Below, piece by piece: positions 36,137 to 47,192 of a stretch of 64,000 bases of DNA. The position numbers were made by a program, and so were the translations under genes. This DNA is from Parasporobacterium sp. (GTDB lineage: Bacteria; Bacillota; Clostridia; Lachnospirales; Lachnospiraceae). The notes below the pieces were generated by a model that saw nothing but the letters and a program-made list of their open reading frames with translations, was not told where the DNA came from and ran no database searches. The stretch spans positions 52,601 through 116,600 of the forward strand of contig JAFUBX010000028.1 in assembly GCA_017459985.1 (NCBI GenBank), in the 5' to 3' direction. Positions within the stretch are counted from its first letter, which is position 1; each line of letters opens with the position of its first letter.

Positions 36137-36468
36137 TTTGGTTCCTCCCTGATACTCACGGCTCCGATACAATCTCTGCACGCTGCAAGCAGCAGCCCAA
36201 ATCTGTCCTGCAGATTGATTTTCCAGTTTTTTGAAACGATGAGGAGCATCCACCCCTCCGGGATAAGTCCATCAAAAAAAGGGAACAGTATATTTGAACG
36301 ATACTCCTCCTGCGTTTTCGGTAATGTCAGACTGACGGCCGGGGCATCCGGATCTGCAAAATACTCCTTCGTATACGAAAAGCAATATCCTTCTTCCGTT
36401 TCTTTTAATACTCCGGCATACCGATCATAAACATAGACGAATGCGGTTCTGTATTCTGATTCCATCAT
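36133..36468 (-). CDS. hipS: HipS-like small protein (HipA N-terminal subdomain 1)
   Basis: The 111-residue protein has the couple_hipA features VYVYDRYAGVLKE, FSYTKEYFAD, VSLTLPKTQEEY and FPFFDGLIPEGW. In full-length HipA this is the N-terminal subdomain; as a separate gene it is the HipS antitoxin of HipBST modules. Its ATG overlaps the hipB stop by four bases and its stop overlaps the kinase start by four, so all three are translationally coupled. Confidence 0.82.
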   Translation of the reverse strand: MMESEYRTAFVYVYDRYAGVLKETEEGYCFSYTKEYFADPDAPAVSLTLPKTQEEYRSNILFPFFDGLIPEGWMLLIVSKNWKINLQDRFGLLLAACRDCIGAVSIREEPK

Positions 36469-36668
36469 TGATCCTTCGTGCATCCGGGAACAGCCTGCAT
36501 CCCGAACATCGCCAGTGCCTGATTGACCTTGTCCATACGCACGGTTTCCTTCCCTTGTTCCAAATCCCGGACAAAGCGCAATCCCAGCCCGGCACGAAGA
36601 GCAAACTCTTCCTGCGTCATTCCGGATTCTCTTCTTTTCGATTTAATAAAAACAGCGATCGGATTCAT
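36465..36668 (-). CDS. hipB: HipB-like XRE-family DNA-binding protein
   Basis: The 67-residue protein is a single helix-turn-helix domain (MTQEEFALRAGLGLRFVRDLEQGK). HipB proteins repress their own operon by binding palindromic operators, and three such palindromes lie immediately upstream. The ATG is only eight bases from a TATAAT box with no ribosome-binding site, so the mRNA is probably leaderless. Confidence 0.85.
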   Translation of the reverse strand: MNPIAVFIKSKRRESGMTQEEFALRAGLGLRFVRDLEQGKETVRMDKVNQALAMFGMQAVPGCTKDQ

Positions 36669-36676
36669 ATCAAAAC

Positions 36677-36776
36677 ATTATACCCGAAATGGTATATTGT
36701 CAATCAAATCTGCGTTATTATACCCTTTAAGGTATACTATTCATTCAAATCGACATTTTATATCCTTCCGGGTATA
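36677..36776 (-). promoter_or_regulatory. hip promoter with three phased operators
   Basis: Three 18-bp palindromes lie at 36679-36696 (TATACCCGAAATGGTATA), 36719-36736 and 36759-36776, with starts exactly 40 bp apart and consensus TATAYCC-N5-GGTATA (third copy GGGTATA). The first overlaps the minus-strand -10 TATAAT (36677-36682). TTGACA lies 15 bases further upstream of that box. Confidence 0.85.
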
Positions 36777-36781
36777 CTTAT

Positions 36782-36793
36782 CTAAAACGTCAT
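36782..36793. repeat. 12-bp direct repeat, right flank of hip module
   Basis: CTAAAACGTCAT is the partner of 35160-35171. It overlaps the first base of the atpC stop codon complement. Confidence 0.85.
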
Positions 36794-37194
36794 CAGTGCC
36801 CCTTCTTCACCCGGAGGCGGTTCAGGGCACGGGAAAGGGCTACCTGGGACTGGCGGTATTCCAGTCCGCTCATCCTGCGGCGCAGCCGGGCGCGGGCCCG
36901 TTCCGCAGCCTCCCGGGCACGGTTTTCGTCGATTTCATTCGGCCGTTCCGCGGAATATGCCAGGATGGTGACCTCGCCATTTTTGATCTCCAGCAGGCCG
37001 TCCGACACCGCGTAGATCTCCTGTCTTTCGCCGGTATCAAAGGTCAGCTCTCCGTTCACCAGAGCCGCCACCATATTGGCGTGATCCGCCAGGATCCCGG
37101 CGGATCCGTCACTCAGGGGGACCTTCAGACTGACGCAGGGGCCTTCGTATTCTTTTTCATCCGCGCACAGAAAGCGCAGGGTAAATGTCTTCAT
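36793..37194 (-). CDS. atpC: ATP synthase epsilon subunit
   Basis: This is the F1 central-stalk subunit that regulates ATP hydrolysis. The 133-residue product has the beta-sandwich features VPLSDGSAGILADHANMVAAL and the two-helix C-terminal domain rich in Arg/Ala (ENRAREAAERARARLRRR). It is the last gene of the atp operon, 19 bases after atpD. Confidence 0.95.
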   Translation of the reverse strand: MKTFTLRFLCADEKEYEGPCVSLKVPLSDGSAGILADHANMVAALVNGELTFDTGERQEIYAVSDGLLEIKNGEVTILAYSAERPNEIDENRAREAAERARARLRRRMSGLEYRQSQVALSRALNRLRVKKGH

Positions 37195-37213
37195 AATCTC
37201 TTAATCGGCCGGT

Positions 37214-38623
<1,410 letters not shown>

Positions 38624-39511
38624 TCACTGATTCTTTTCTCGTTTGCCGGCTTTGACGCTGGCGGAGATCTCGGTGATCTCCTGGGTAATGCTGCCCTGCC
38701 GCAGACGGTTGTACTGAACCGTCAGAGTGCTGATCAAGTCGTCCGCATTCTTGTTGGCGGCATCCATGGCTATCATCCGGTCGTTCTGCTCGCAGCAGAA
38801 GGAATACACCATGATGGAATAGATCACGCCGATGCAGTACACCGGGATGCATTTTTCCATCACTTCCATGGGGGACGGGACGTACTCGAATTCCACCTCT
38901 TCCTCCTCCAGGGATTCCGTAAAATGGCTGATCTTAAAGGGCAGCAGCCGGTAGGTCACGGCCTCGGAGGCCAGGGCGTTCCTGAAATCTGTATAGATCA
39001 CATACACACTGTCGATCTCGCCCCGGTCGTACCGGTCCATGATATTGCCCGCCATCATCCGGGCCTGATACAAGGACGGTTCGATATCCGCGAAGTTGAA
39101 ATGCTCGTCCACAGGAATATGATGGGAAGCGAAATAATGCTTGCCGTATTCTCCCATGACAAACAGAACATAGTCTGGATGCCGTCCCATGATCCGCAGG
39201 GCTTCCTTGATCACGTCCTGATTATAGGCGCCTGCCAGGCCTTTGTCCGCCGTCATCACCAGGATGCCGGTCCTGCCCTCGTAGACCACCGGGTCGTCAT
39301 CATAGACCAGATAGCGGCTGTCCTTCACATCGATCTTCCGGACAATATTGCCGATCTGCTCCCGCAGCTTTGCAAAGAAGGGTCTGATATCCTCCAGGCT
39401 CTTCCGGGCCTTTCTCAGCTTGGTGGAGGAGATCAGATACATGGCATTGGTGATCTTCTTCGTGTCCTTTATGCTGTTTATTCGGTTTGCGATTGCTTTT
39501 GTGTCAGCCAT
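38624..39511 (-). CDS. atpG: ATP synthase gamma subunit
   Basis: The central-stalk rotor subunit has the N-terminal helix [18 protein letters not shown] and the C-terminal helix [18 protein letters not shown] with [22 protein letters not shown] is the conserved middle motif. It begins 34 bases inside the end of atpA in another frame, so translation is tightly coupled. Confidence 0.96.
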   Translation of the reverse strand: MADTKAIANRINSIKDTKKITNAMYLISSTKLRKARKSLEDIRPFFAKLREQIGNIVRKIDVKDSRYLVYDDDPVVYEGRTGILVMTADKGLAGAYNQDVIKEALRIMGRHPDYVLFVMGEYGKHYFASHHIPVDEHFNFADIEPSLYQARMMAGNIMDRYDRGEIDSVYVIYTDFRNALASEAVTYRLLPFKISHFTESLEEEEVEFEYVPSPMEVMEKCIPVYCIGVIYSIMVYSFCCEQNDRMIAMDAANKNADDLISTLTVQYNRLRQGSITQEITEISASVKAGKREKNQ

Positions 39512-41229
39512 TCTTCCTTTGCGGCAAATGCCTGGGCAATAATCTGTTCCTTATCTTCTGCCGTCAGATCCCCGGTTTCATCGATCCGGCTGCAGATGTC
39601 CGGATGAAGCTGTCTGAAATCCCCGGTGATACGGGTCAGAAACCGGGGGATCTCCTCCGGCTCAATGCCCTCCAGGGTGTGGGCCAGAGCCGCGGACAGG
39701 ATAATCACCTTATCCACATGGGCATAGGGATGATTCAGGTTCTGCCGGAGCATCCGCATCAGCCCCTGGCCATAGGCCAATTGCCTTCTGGTTTCGTCAT
39801 CCAGATCGCTGGCGAACTGGGTAAATACTTCCATCTCCCGGTATTGCGCCAGATCCAGACGCAGCGTGCCGCCCGCCTTCTTGACCGCTTTGGTCTGGGC
39901 ATCGCCGCCCACACGGGAAACGGAAAGTCCCACATTAACAGCGGGCCGCTGACCCGCGAAAAACAGGCTGCTCTCCAGAAAGATCTGTCCGTCGGTGATG
40001 GAAATGATATTGGTGGGAATATAGGCGGAGACATCCCCTGCCTGGGTCTCCACGATGGGAAGAGCGGTAATGCTGCCGCCTCCCAGCTCCGGACTCAGCC
40101 TTGCGCTTCGTTCCAGCAGTCTGGAATGAAGATAAAACACATCTCCCGGGTAAGCTTCCCGTCCGGGGGGCCGGTCCAGCAGAAGGCTCAGGGTCCGGTA
40201 GGCCACCGCGTGTTTGGACAGATCATCATAAATGATCAGCACATCCTTTCCCTGGTACATGAAATATTCCGCCATGGCGCAGCCGGCGTAGGGGGCGATG
40301 TACAGCAGCGGATCCGCATCCGAAGCGGTGGCAGCCACCACAATGGTATAATCCATGGCCTTCTGCCTGCGCAGATTTTCCACCAGCTGGGCAACGGAAG
40401 AAGCCTTCTGTCCGATGGCTACATAGATACAGATGCAGTTTTTCCCACGCTGATTGATGATGGTATCGGTGGCAATGGTCGTCTTGCCGGTCTGGCGGTC
40501 ACCGATGATCAATTCTCTCTGTCCCCTTCCGATGGGGAACATGGCGTCAATGGACAGGATGCCGGTCTCCAGCGGGGTATTCACAGGGCTTCGGTCAATG
40601 ATCCCGGGGGCTTTGGATTCGATGGGACGGTATCCCTCCGACGGGATCTCGCCTCTGCCGTCGATGGGCATCCCCAGGGGGTTGACCACCCGGCCCAGAA
40701 ATCCCGGTCCCACCGGGACGCCGGCGCTTTTGCCGGTTCTTCGCACCCGGTCTCCGGCGCTGATCTCATTGTCCGTATCGAACAGGACGCATCCCACCTG
40801 CTCTTCGGTCAGGTTCAGGACCATGCCCCGGACGCCATTGTCAAAGACCAGGATCTCCCCATAGGCAGCGCCTCCGAGTCCGCTGATCCGGGCGATGCCG
40901 TCACCCACCATTTCCACGGTTCCGGTTTCTTCCGGAAGAGCGGACAGCTCAAACTCCTCCAGGGACCGTTTCAGCAGCGGGATAATATTGCCGGCGGGAT
41001 AACGGTTCTTCCGGAGAGCTTCCTTGAACTGCTGCAGCAGTCCTTCCGGGCTCCAGTCATAGAGGTCATTTCCCACTTCCAGACGGAATCCCCGGCTCAG
41101 CTCCGGTTCACTGACCCAGACAAGCTCCACCGGCTCATGGTAGGTCTGCTCCAGAAAGGCCGCAAATCCTTCCTCCTGCCGCGCATCCGGTTTGAGGGAT
41201 GAATATAAAAATGCTTGTTTCTTATCCAT
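39478..41229 (-). CDS. atpA: ATP synthase alpha subunit with a delta-like N-terminal extension
   Basis: Residues from about 81 to 583 form a complete alpha subunit: [14 protein letters not shown] start helix, [16 protein letters not shown], and the noncatalytic P-loop GDRQTGKT at 243-250. The remaining 503 residues match the usual length of about 502. Residues 1-80 are extra. They contain an [17 protein letters not shown] helix-strand, [20 protein letters not shown] and a final helix, which resembles the C-terminal domain of the delta subunit (VDPSLIGG-x-V-x-GDKVID pattern). No separate atpH exists: atpF ends 26 bases upstream. The delta N-terminal helix bundle is missing. Confidence 0.93.
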   Translation of the reverse strand: MDKKQAFLYSSLKPDARQEEGFAAFLEQTYHEPVELVWVSEPELSRGFRLEVGNDLYDWSPEGLLQQFKEALRKNRYPAGNIIPLLKRSLEEFELSALPEETGTVEMVGDGIARISGLGGAAYGEILVFDNGVRGMVLNLTEEQVGCVLFDTDNEISAGDRVRRTGKSAGVPVGPGFLGRVVNPLGMPIDGRGEIPSEGYRPIESKAPGIIDRSPVNTPLETGILSIDAMFPIGRGQRELIIGDRQTGKTTIATDTIINQRGKNCICIYVAIGQKASSVAQLVENLRRQKAMDYTIVVAATASDADPLLYIAPYAGCAMAEYFMYQGKDVLIIYDDLSKHAVAYRTLSLLLDRPPGREAYPGDVFYLHSRLLERSARLSPELGGGSITALPIVETQAGDVSAYIPTNIISITDGQIFLESSLFFAGQRPAVNVGLSVSRVGGDAQTKAVKKAGGTLRLDLAQYREMEVFTQFASDLDDETRRQLAYGQGLMRMLRQNLNHPYAHVDKVIILSAALAHTLEGIEPEEIPRFLTRITGDFRQLHPDICSRIDETGDLTAEDKEQIIAQAFAAKEEWLTQKQSQTE

Positions 41230-41255
41230 AGATCTGTTCTTTCGTGAATTCCCCG

Positions 41256-41747
41256 CTAGCGGGATTCTCCTTCCGAGGCGGCCTTCAGGAAGCTGTCATA
41301 GGCCTCCGAGGGGTTCCCGAACAGGGCCTTCGAAGCCGCCTGAGCTGCCAGTTCCTTCACCTGCTCGCTGGTGCTTCCGAGAATCTTTTCTTTCTCCCTC
41401 TCCGCCTGGGTCCTGGCAGCAGCAAGGATCTGCTCCGCCTCCTGACGGGCCTTCTCCTGGGCGGAGCGGGTCTCGGAATCGACCCTGGCCGCGGCTTCGC
41501 TCTTCATGGCCCGGATCTCTTCTTCGGCGGCGGAGAGTCTGGCTTCGTAGGATTCCTTCAGTTCCTGGGCTTCCTTCACTTTATCGGCGGCCTGCGCATC
41601 CATGTCTTCATATTCCTTCTTCCGTTTGTCCATGAAATTCTTCACAGGCTTGTAGATCAGGAAATACAGGATCGCAAACAGGATCACCACATTGAACAGA
41701 TGCAGAAGGACCTGACTGAAATCAATATTTAACGGTAACTGACTCAT
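41256..41747 (-). CDS. atpF: ATP synthase b subunit
   Basis: The peripheral-stalk subunit has one membrane helix ([19 protein letters not shown]) at about 19-37, then a long charged coiled-coil rich in Ala/Glu/Lys to residue 163. Length is normal. It lies between atpE and atpA, leaving no room for atpH. Confidence 0.95.
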   Translation of the reverse strand: MSQLPLNIDFSQVLLHLFNVVILFAILYFLIYKPVKNFMDKRKKEYEDMDAQAADKVKEAQELKESYEARLSAAEEEIRAMKSEAAARVDSETRSAQEKARQEAEQILAAARTQAEREKEKILGSTSEQVKELAAQAASKALFGNPSEAYDSFLKAASEGESR

Positions 41748-41761
41748 TGTTCACACCTCGA

Positions 41762-42229
41762 TTACAGTACAAACACGATCAAAATGGCAACGATCAGCGC
41801 ATAGATGATGGCGGTCTCGATAAACACCAGGCCCAGCATCAGCATGGTCTGGATCCGTCCGCCGGCCTCGGGCTGACGGGCAACGCCTTCGACGGATTTG
41901 GAGATGGCAAGGGCCATTCCCAGAGCACCCGCTACGGCGGCGATTCCGACGGCAATGGCGGCTGCGATGGCTTTGCTGGTCTTGGTCTGTGCCTCGGCCT
42001 GGGAAGTGAGAGCAGCATCCGCTGTTGTCTGCACGGCCTCGGCGTCCATAAGGGCGGCTTCTTCCAGAGCCGCCTCCGCTGCCGGATCTACGGCTTCCTG
42101 AGTAGTTTCTGCGGCCTGGGTACCTTCTTTGGCATCGCCGGAAGCGGACGCCAGGATCGGAATGGCAGCCCCTGTGAGTACGATCACAGCTGCAAGGGCG
42201 ATCACGATCATTTTCAGATATTTATTCAT
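41762..42229 (-). CDS. atpE: ATP synthase c subunit with signal-peptide-like N-terminal extension
   Basis: The last 70 residues are a typical c hairpin: helix 1 near 88-110, polar loop VARQPEAGG (116-124) and helix 2 with the ion-binding Glu138 in FIETAIIY. Before it lie about 85 extra residues. Residues 1-30 are signal-peptide-like (MNKYLKMIVIALAAVIVLTG, possible cleavage after ILASA). Residues 31-85 are an Ala/Glu/Thr-rich acidic linker. At 155 residues it is about twice the usual 75-90. Glu-Thr-x(3)-Tyr on helix 2 resembles sodium-binding c subunits, but the helix 1 Gln position is Met105, so the coupling ion is uncertain. Confidence 0.92.
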   Translation of the reverse strand: MNKYLKMIVIALAAVIVLTGAAIPILASASGDAKEGTQAAETTQEAVDPAAEAALEEAALMDAEAVQTTADAALTSQAEAQTKTSKAIAAAIAVGIAAVAGALGMALAISKSVEGVARQPEAGGRIQTMLMLGLVFIETAIIYALIVAILIVFVL

Positions 42230-42273
42230 AACAATACCTCCTGTGAAATCTTTTTATCTGGGCAGACTTCAGG

Positions 42274-43122
42274 CTACGCCTGAGTCTGTACTTTTGCTTT
42301 CTGTCTGATCTTCTTCGGTTTCTTCGGGGTCTTCTCCGTAACCTCTCCATAAAAGACAGAGGTCAGGGTGGTCAGCACATAGGCCTGGATCAGGGCGTGC
42401 AGCAAAGTAAAAAGCACGCCGACGATGATGGGGAATCCATACCTTGTAAGGGGATAGAAATACACCAGTTCCGTAACCAGTGCTCCGGAAAGGAGCGCAC
42501 CGAACAGACGGAAGCTCATGGAAATAGGAAGGGAAAAGTCCTTCAGCGTTTTTCCGACCCCCTTCAGCCCGTTGGCGATCAGACCTCCGGACATGATGAC
42601 CAGGTAAGAAAGGCACCCCATACAGATGGCTCCGTTGATATCCGCCAGCGGCGCCGGCAGGGATATGGAGGTCCCTTCGGTGGTCACCGCCTGCACGCCG
42701 AACAGTTCAAAGATGGTTCCGACAAAGATATAGGCGCCGGCCATGAAGATGTAGGCGCCCAGGAACCGGTTCATATGGGGACTGTTGGTCCGGGCCATAT
42801 TATCGAAAAGTCCCACCACCAGTTCCAGAACCATCTGGAGCTTTCCGGGAATCTTCCGGAACCGTGGCACCAGCACAAACCGGATCAGAAGTCCCAGCAC
42901 CAGAAAAATCCCGGTTACGCAGAAGGCGGAGATCAGCCCCGGATTCACCTCCATGCCCAGGAAGCGGATCTTGTTGGACTCATGGAGTACCGCGTCCTTC
43001 ATGGCGGTCTGGATACTCTCCCCGGTTCCCGGGCCGGAACGTATCAGATTGATCACCACCAGAATGACCGCGATCACAATTCCGATCACGATGAAAAAAC
43101 TGAGTTTCTGTTTTTTTGTCAT
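42274..43122 (-). CDS. atpB: ATP synthase a subunit
   Basis: The stator channel subunit has several membrane helices and the essential Arg in MSFRLFGALLSGALV. The C-terminal helix reads HALIQAYVLTTLTSVFYGE. The 282-residue length is normal. Its ATG overlaps the rnc stop codon as ATGA. No atpI gene precedes it. Confidence 0.96.
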   Translation of the reverse strand: MTKKQKLSFFIVIGIVIAVILVVINLIRSGPGTGESIQTAMKDAVLHESNKIRFLGMEVNPGLISAFCVTGIFLVLGLLIRFVLVPRFRKIPGKLQMVLELVVGLFDNMARTNSPHMNRFLGAYIFMAGAYIFVGTIFELFGVQAVTTEGTSISLPAPLADINGAICMGCLSYLVIMSGGLIANGLKGVGKTLKDFSLPISMSFRLFGALLSGALVTELVYFYPLTRYGFPIIVGVLFTLLHALIQAYVLTTLTSVFYGEVTEKTPKKPKKIRQKAKVQTQA

Positions 43123-43820
43123 TTCCTTGTTCCTTCCTCTTCCAGCGCCTGAATGGCATGCACCGCCGCATCCTGCTGGGAGGTTTTCTTGGAATGGCCC
43201 ACACCCCGGCCAATCTCCGTTCCGTTCCGGAAGACCGCGGTAACAAAGACCTTGTTATGGCTGGGGCCTTCCTCCGACACCAGTTCGTAGGTCAGTCTGG
43301 CGTTCGGGTCCTGCTGGACGATCTCCTGAAGCCTTGTCTTGGCGTCAAAAAACAGGGTCTGATGTTCCAGGGTATGGATCAGATGCCGGTAGATAAACTG
43401 CTCCGCCGTTTCCCGTCCGGCATCCAGATAAATTGCTGCTGTCAGAGCCTCGAAGGCATCGGACGTAATGGAGGGACGTTCCCTTCCGCCGGTGGCCTCC
43501 TCGCCCTTCCCCATCCGCAGATAGTTCCCCAGATCGATCTGACGGCTGCACACCGCCAGGCTCTGCTCGCAGACCATGGAGGCCCGCAGCTTGGTCATAT
43601 CCCCCTCCGGGGTATCCGCGTATTTGCTGAACAGGTATTCACTGACAACGAATTCGATGATGGCATCCCCGAAAAACTCGAGCCGCTCATTATCTTCGGG
43701 TACAGAACCCCGGCCCTTGCTCTCGTTCAGATAGGAACTGTGGGTAAGGGCTGTAACAAGAAGCTCCTGATCGTTGAAGTGATACCCGATAATGCGTTGT
43801 AATTCTTCGATATCCTTCAT
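43119..43820 (-). CDS. rnc: Ribonuclease III
   Basis: RNase III cleaves double-stranded RNA, including rRNA precursors. The 233-residue product has the signature NERLEFFGDAIIEF, the second acidic cluster DAFEALTAAIYLD, and a double-stranded RNA-binding domain ending HSKKTSQQDAAVHAI. It follows acpP by about 20 bases and overlaps atpB, so it is part of plsX-acpP-rnc-atp. Confidence 0.97.
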   Translation of the reverse strand: MKDIEELQRIIGYHFNDQELLVTALTHSSYLNESKGRGSVPEDNERLEFFGDAIIEFVVSEYLFSKYADTPEGDMTKLRASMVCEQSLAVCSRQIDLGNYLRMGKGEEATGGRERPSITSDAFEALTAAIYLDAGRETAEQFIYRHLIHTLEHQTLFFDAKTRLQEIVQQDPNARLTYELVSEEGPSHNKVFVTAVFRNGTEIGRGVGHSKKTSQQDAAVHAIQALEEEGTRK

Positions 43821-43840
43821 AATACTTACTCGGTGCAGGT

Positions 43841-44071
43841 TTATTTCATTGAATTGTGGATCTCCTGGGCGGCATCCTCCACCGTCTGGATCTTCTCGGC
43901 CTGGAAATCCTCAATGGTGATCTCAAAATAGTTCTCGATCCCCATGATGATCTGAAATACATCCAGGGAATCCGCACCCAGATCCTCCACGAACCGGGTC
44001 TTCGGGGTAATGGACGCCGGGTCCACATTCAAGACATCTGCAATGATCTCTTTTAATTTTTCAAATTCCAT
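43841..44071 (-). CDS. acpP: Acyl carrier protein
   Basis: The 76-residue acidic protein has the phosphopantetheine site GADSLDVFQIIMGIE with Ser35. Its ATG overlaps the end of plsX by 11 bases. It carries fatty acyl chains for lipid synthesis, consistent with its neighbour. Confidence 0.97.
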   Translation of the reverse strand: MEFEKLKEIIADVLNVDPASITPKTRFVEDLGADSLDVFQIIMGIENYFEITIEDFQAEKIQTVEDAAQEIHNSMK

Positions 44072-45083
44072 AAAATGTCCTTTCTATCTTACCGGTCAGA
44101 TCTTCTCTGACCGCCTTGCTGCACTGCAGAATGGTGTTGCGGATCTCCGCAGCTTTGGAATTGCCGTGGGTCTTAACCACGAGTTTCTTAATGCCCAGCA
44201 GCGGAGCGCCGCCGTATTCCTCCACGGAGAACTGCTTCATGGACTGTTTCAGCTCGCTCTTCATCAGCAGGGCGCCGGCCTTCGTTTTGGCATTCTTCAT
44301 CATGGCGCCTTTGATGACCTGGAGCATATTGGCGGCCACGCCTTCGTAGGTTTTGAGAATGATATTGCCGACAAATCCGTCGCAGACGGCCACATCCACC
44401 TGGCCCTCCGTCAGTCCCCGGGTCTCCACGCTGCCGGTAAAGTTGATGGTTGTGCATTCCTGAAGAAGGGGGAAGCTTTCATGAACCAGCTTGTTTCCCT
44501 TCTCCTTCTCTTCGCCGATATTGATCAGGCCGACTCTGGGATTTGGAACGCCCAGGACCGACTCCATATAGATGGATCCCATCTGGGCAAACTGCAGGAT
44601 CATCTCCGGTTTCACGTCCACATTGGCGCCGCTGTCCAGCAGAAGAACGGGGCTCTTTGCAGAGGGCAGCAAAAACGCCAGGCCTGCCCGGTCCACGCCT
44701 TTGATCCTTCCCACGATGGTCTGTCCGCCCACCAGGATGGCTCCGGTGTTGCCGCAGGAGATAAAGGCCTGGGCTTCCTCATTTCTCAGGGCGTACAATC
44801 CCATCACCATGGAGGAATCCTTCTTTTTCCGGATCGCGACGGTGGGGACTTCACAGTTCTCCACCACGCTGCCGCAGGGAACGATCTCAATCCTTTCCTT
44901 ATTATATTGGTATCTGGAAAGCTCGGCAGCCAGTCTTTCCTGATCACCGAACAGCTTCAGGATAAATCCCTCCTCCCGGGCTGCGGCTTCGACGGCGCCT
45001 TTTACATGCTCCTGCGGGGCGAAATCTCCGCCCATGGCATCCAATGCAATTATGACGTTTCCGGCACTTCTGTTCTCCGACAT
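44061..45083 (-). CDS. plsX: Phosphate acyltransferase PlsX
   Basis: PlsX converts acyl-ACP to acyl-phosphate for phospholipid synthesis. The product has IALDAMGGDFAPQEHVKGA at its start, the ISCGNTGAILVGG segment and a KLVVKTHGNSKAAEI end. ATG 45083 is chosen from family alignment with AGAGGG five bases upstream; an in-frame ATG at 45161 would add 26 atypical residues. rpmF, a frequent upstream neighbour, is absent. Confidence 0.94.
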   Translation of the reverse strand: MSENRSAGNVIIALDAMGGDFAPQEHVKGAVEAAAREEGFILKLFGDQERLAAELSRYQYNKERIEIVPCGSVVENCEVPTVAIRKKKDSSMVMGLYALRNEEAQAFISCGNTGAILVGGQTIVGRIKGVDRAGLAFLLPSAKSPVLLLDSGANVDVKPEMILQFAQMGSIYMESVLGVPNPRVGLINIGEEKEKGNKLVHESFPLLQECTTINFTGSVETRGLTEGQVDVAVCDGFVGNIILKTYEGVAANMLQVIKGAMMKNAKTKAGALLMKSELKQSMKQFSVEEYGGAPLLGIKKLVVKTHGNSKAAEIRNTILQCSKAVREDLTGKIERTFYGI

Positions 45084-45211
45084 AAGGACCCTCTTTTCAG
45101 CATTTGCAAAACCAATTACATACAAAAAGCAGGACTCGCAGGGTACATCCTCCTTGTCCATATATAAGACGCATTTTACTAAAGTTTCCCCTGAAATTCA
45201 ATAACTTTTTC

Positions 45212-45240
45212 TTGCATATCCGGGAGTATAGTTATACAAT
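45212..45240 (+). promoter_or_regulatory. gdhA promoter
   Basis: TTGCAT (45212-45217) and TACAAT (45235-45240) are 17 bases apart, 56 bases upstream of the gdhA ATG. Confidence 0.75.
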
Positions 45241-45274
45241 ATTTTCCGTATATTATTCCGCTTTAACGCGTTAA

Positions 45275-46639
<1,365 letters not shown>

Positions 46640-46738
46640 TCCGGGGGGTTCTCGGAGGACCTGTACCGGCTAGTATGCTGTGCCGGCGGGGTCCCGGTTC
46701 TCGGCCCGGGCTCCTGTTTCCGTATAATTGCAAAATTA

Positions 46739-46765
46739 GGGCTGTCATTTTGACAGCCCTGTTTT
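46739..46765 (+). terminator. gdhA terminator
   Basis: GGGCTGTC (46739-46746) pairs with GACAGCCC (46752-46759), followed by TGTTTT. Confidence 0.88.
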
Positions 46766-46923
46766 AATGCAGTAGTCATATATTATTTAGAATTTTCCTT
46801 TTCCGCTTCCGCATGATCAATGCAGAGTCTGCTATCATGGAGTCTGGCAACATGGCCGGATGAGTCTTGTAACACGGAGGCTGCCAACACGGCCGAATGG
46901 ATCTGTCACCAATTAAGATTTAC

Positions 46924-47185
46924 CGCAATGCTGCATTTTTTCGGCAGGCGCTGTCAAAAAACTCATGCATTGCTGCAATTTTTCGTCAAAGAGGCTCGCT
47001 GGGAGCTGTTTCTGCCAAAAAACTCACGCATTGCTGCATTTTTTCGGCAAAAGTCAGGACTTTGAAGGTTGTCTGCCGAAAATCTCACGCAATGCTGCAT
47101 TTTTTCGGCAGCAGTTGTCAAAAACATCGAGCATTGCGGTAGTCAGGCACTGGCATTGTGGTAGTCAGGAGCCGAGCATTGCGGC
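46924..47185. repeat. GCAATGCTGCATTTTTT hairpin repeats, four copies plus degenerate tail
   Basis: Copies begin near 46924, 46964, 47025 and 47087. The fuller copies can fold as TGCCGAAAA ... TTTTTCGGCA around the core. Shorter GCATTGCGG(T/C) pieces follow to 47185. The 46766-47192 interval has no credible gene. Confidence 0.75.
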
Positions 47186-47192
47186 GCTCTGA

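Noticed and set aside
41762-42229. Double-hairpin V-type proteolipid instead of an F-type c subunit
   Set aside because: Only one two-helix hairpin with a single RQP loop is present; the extra N-terminal part is a signal-like helix plus an acidic linker.
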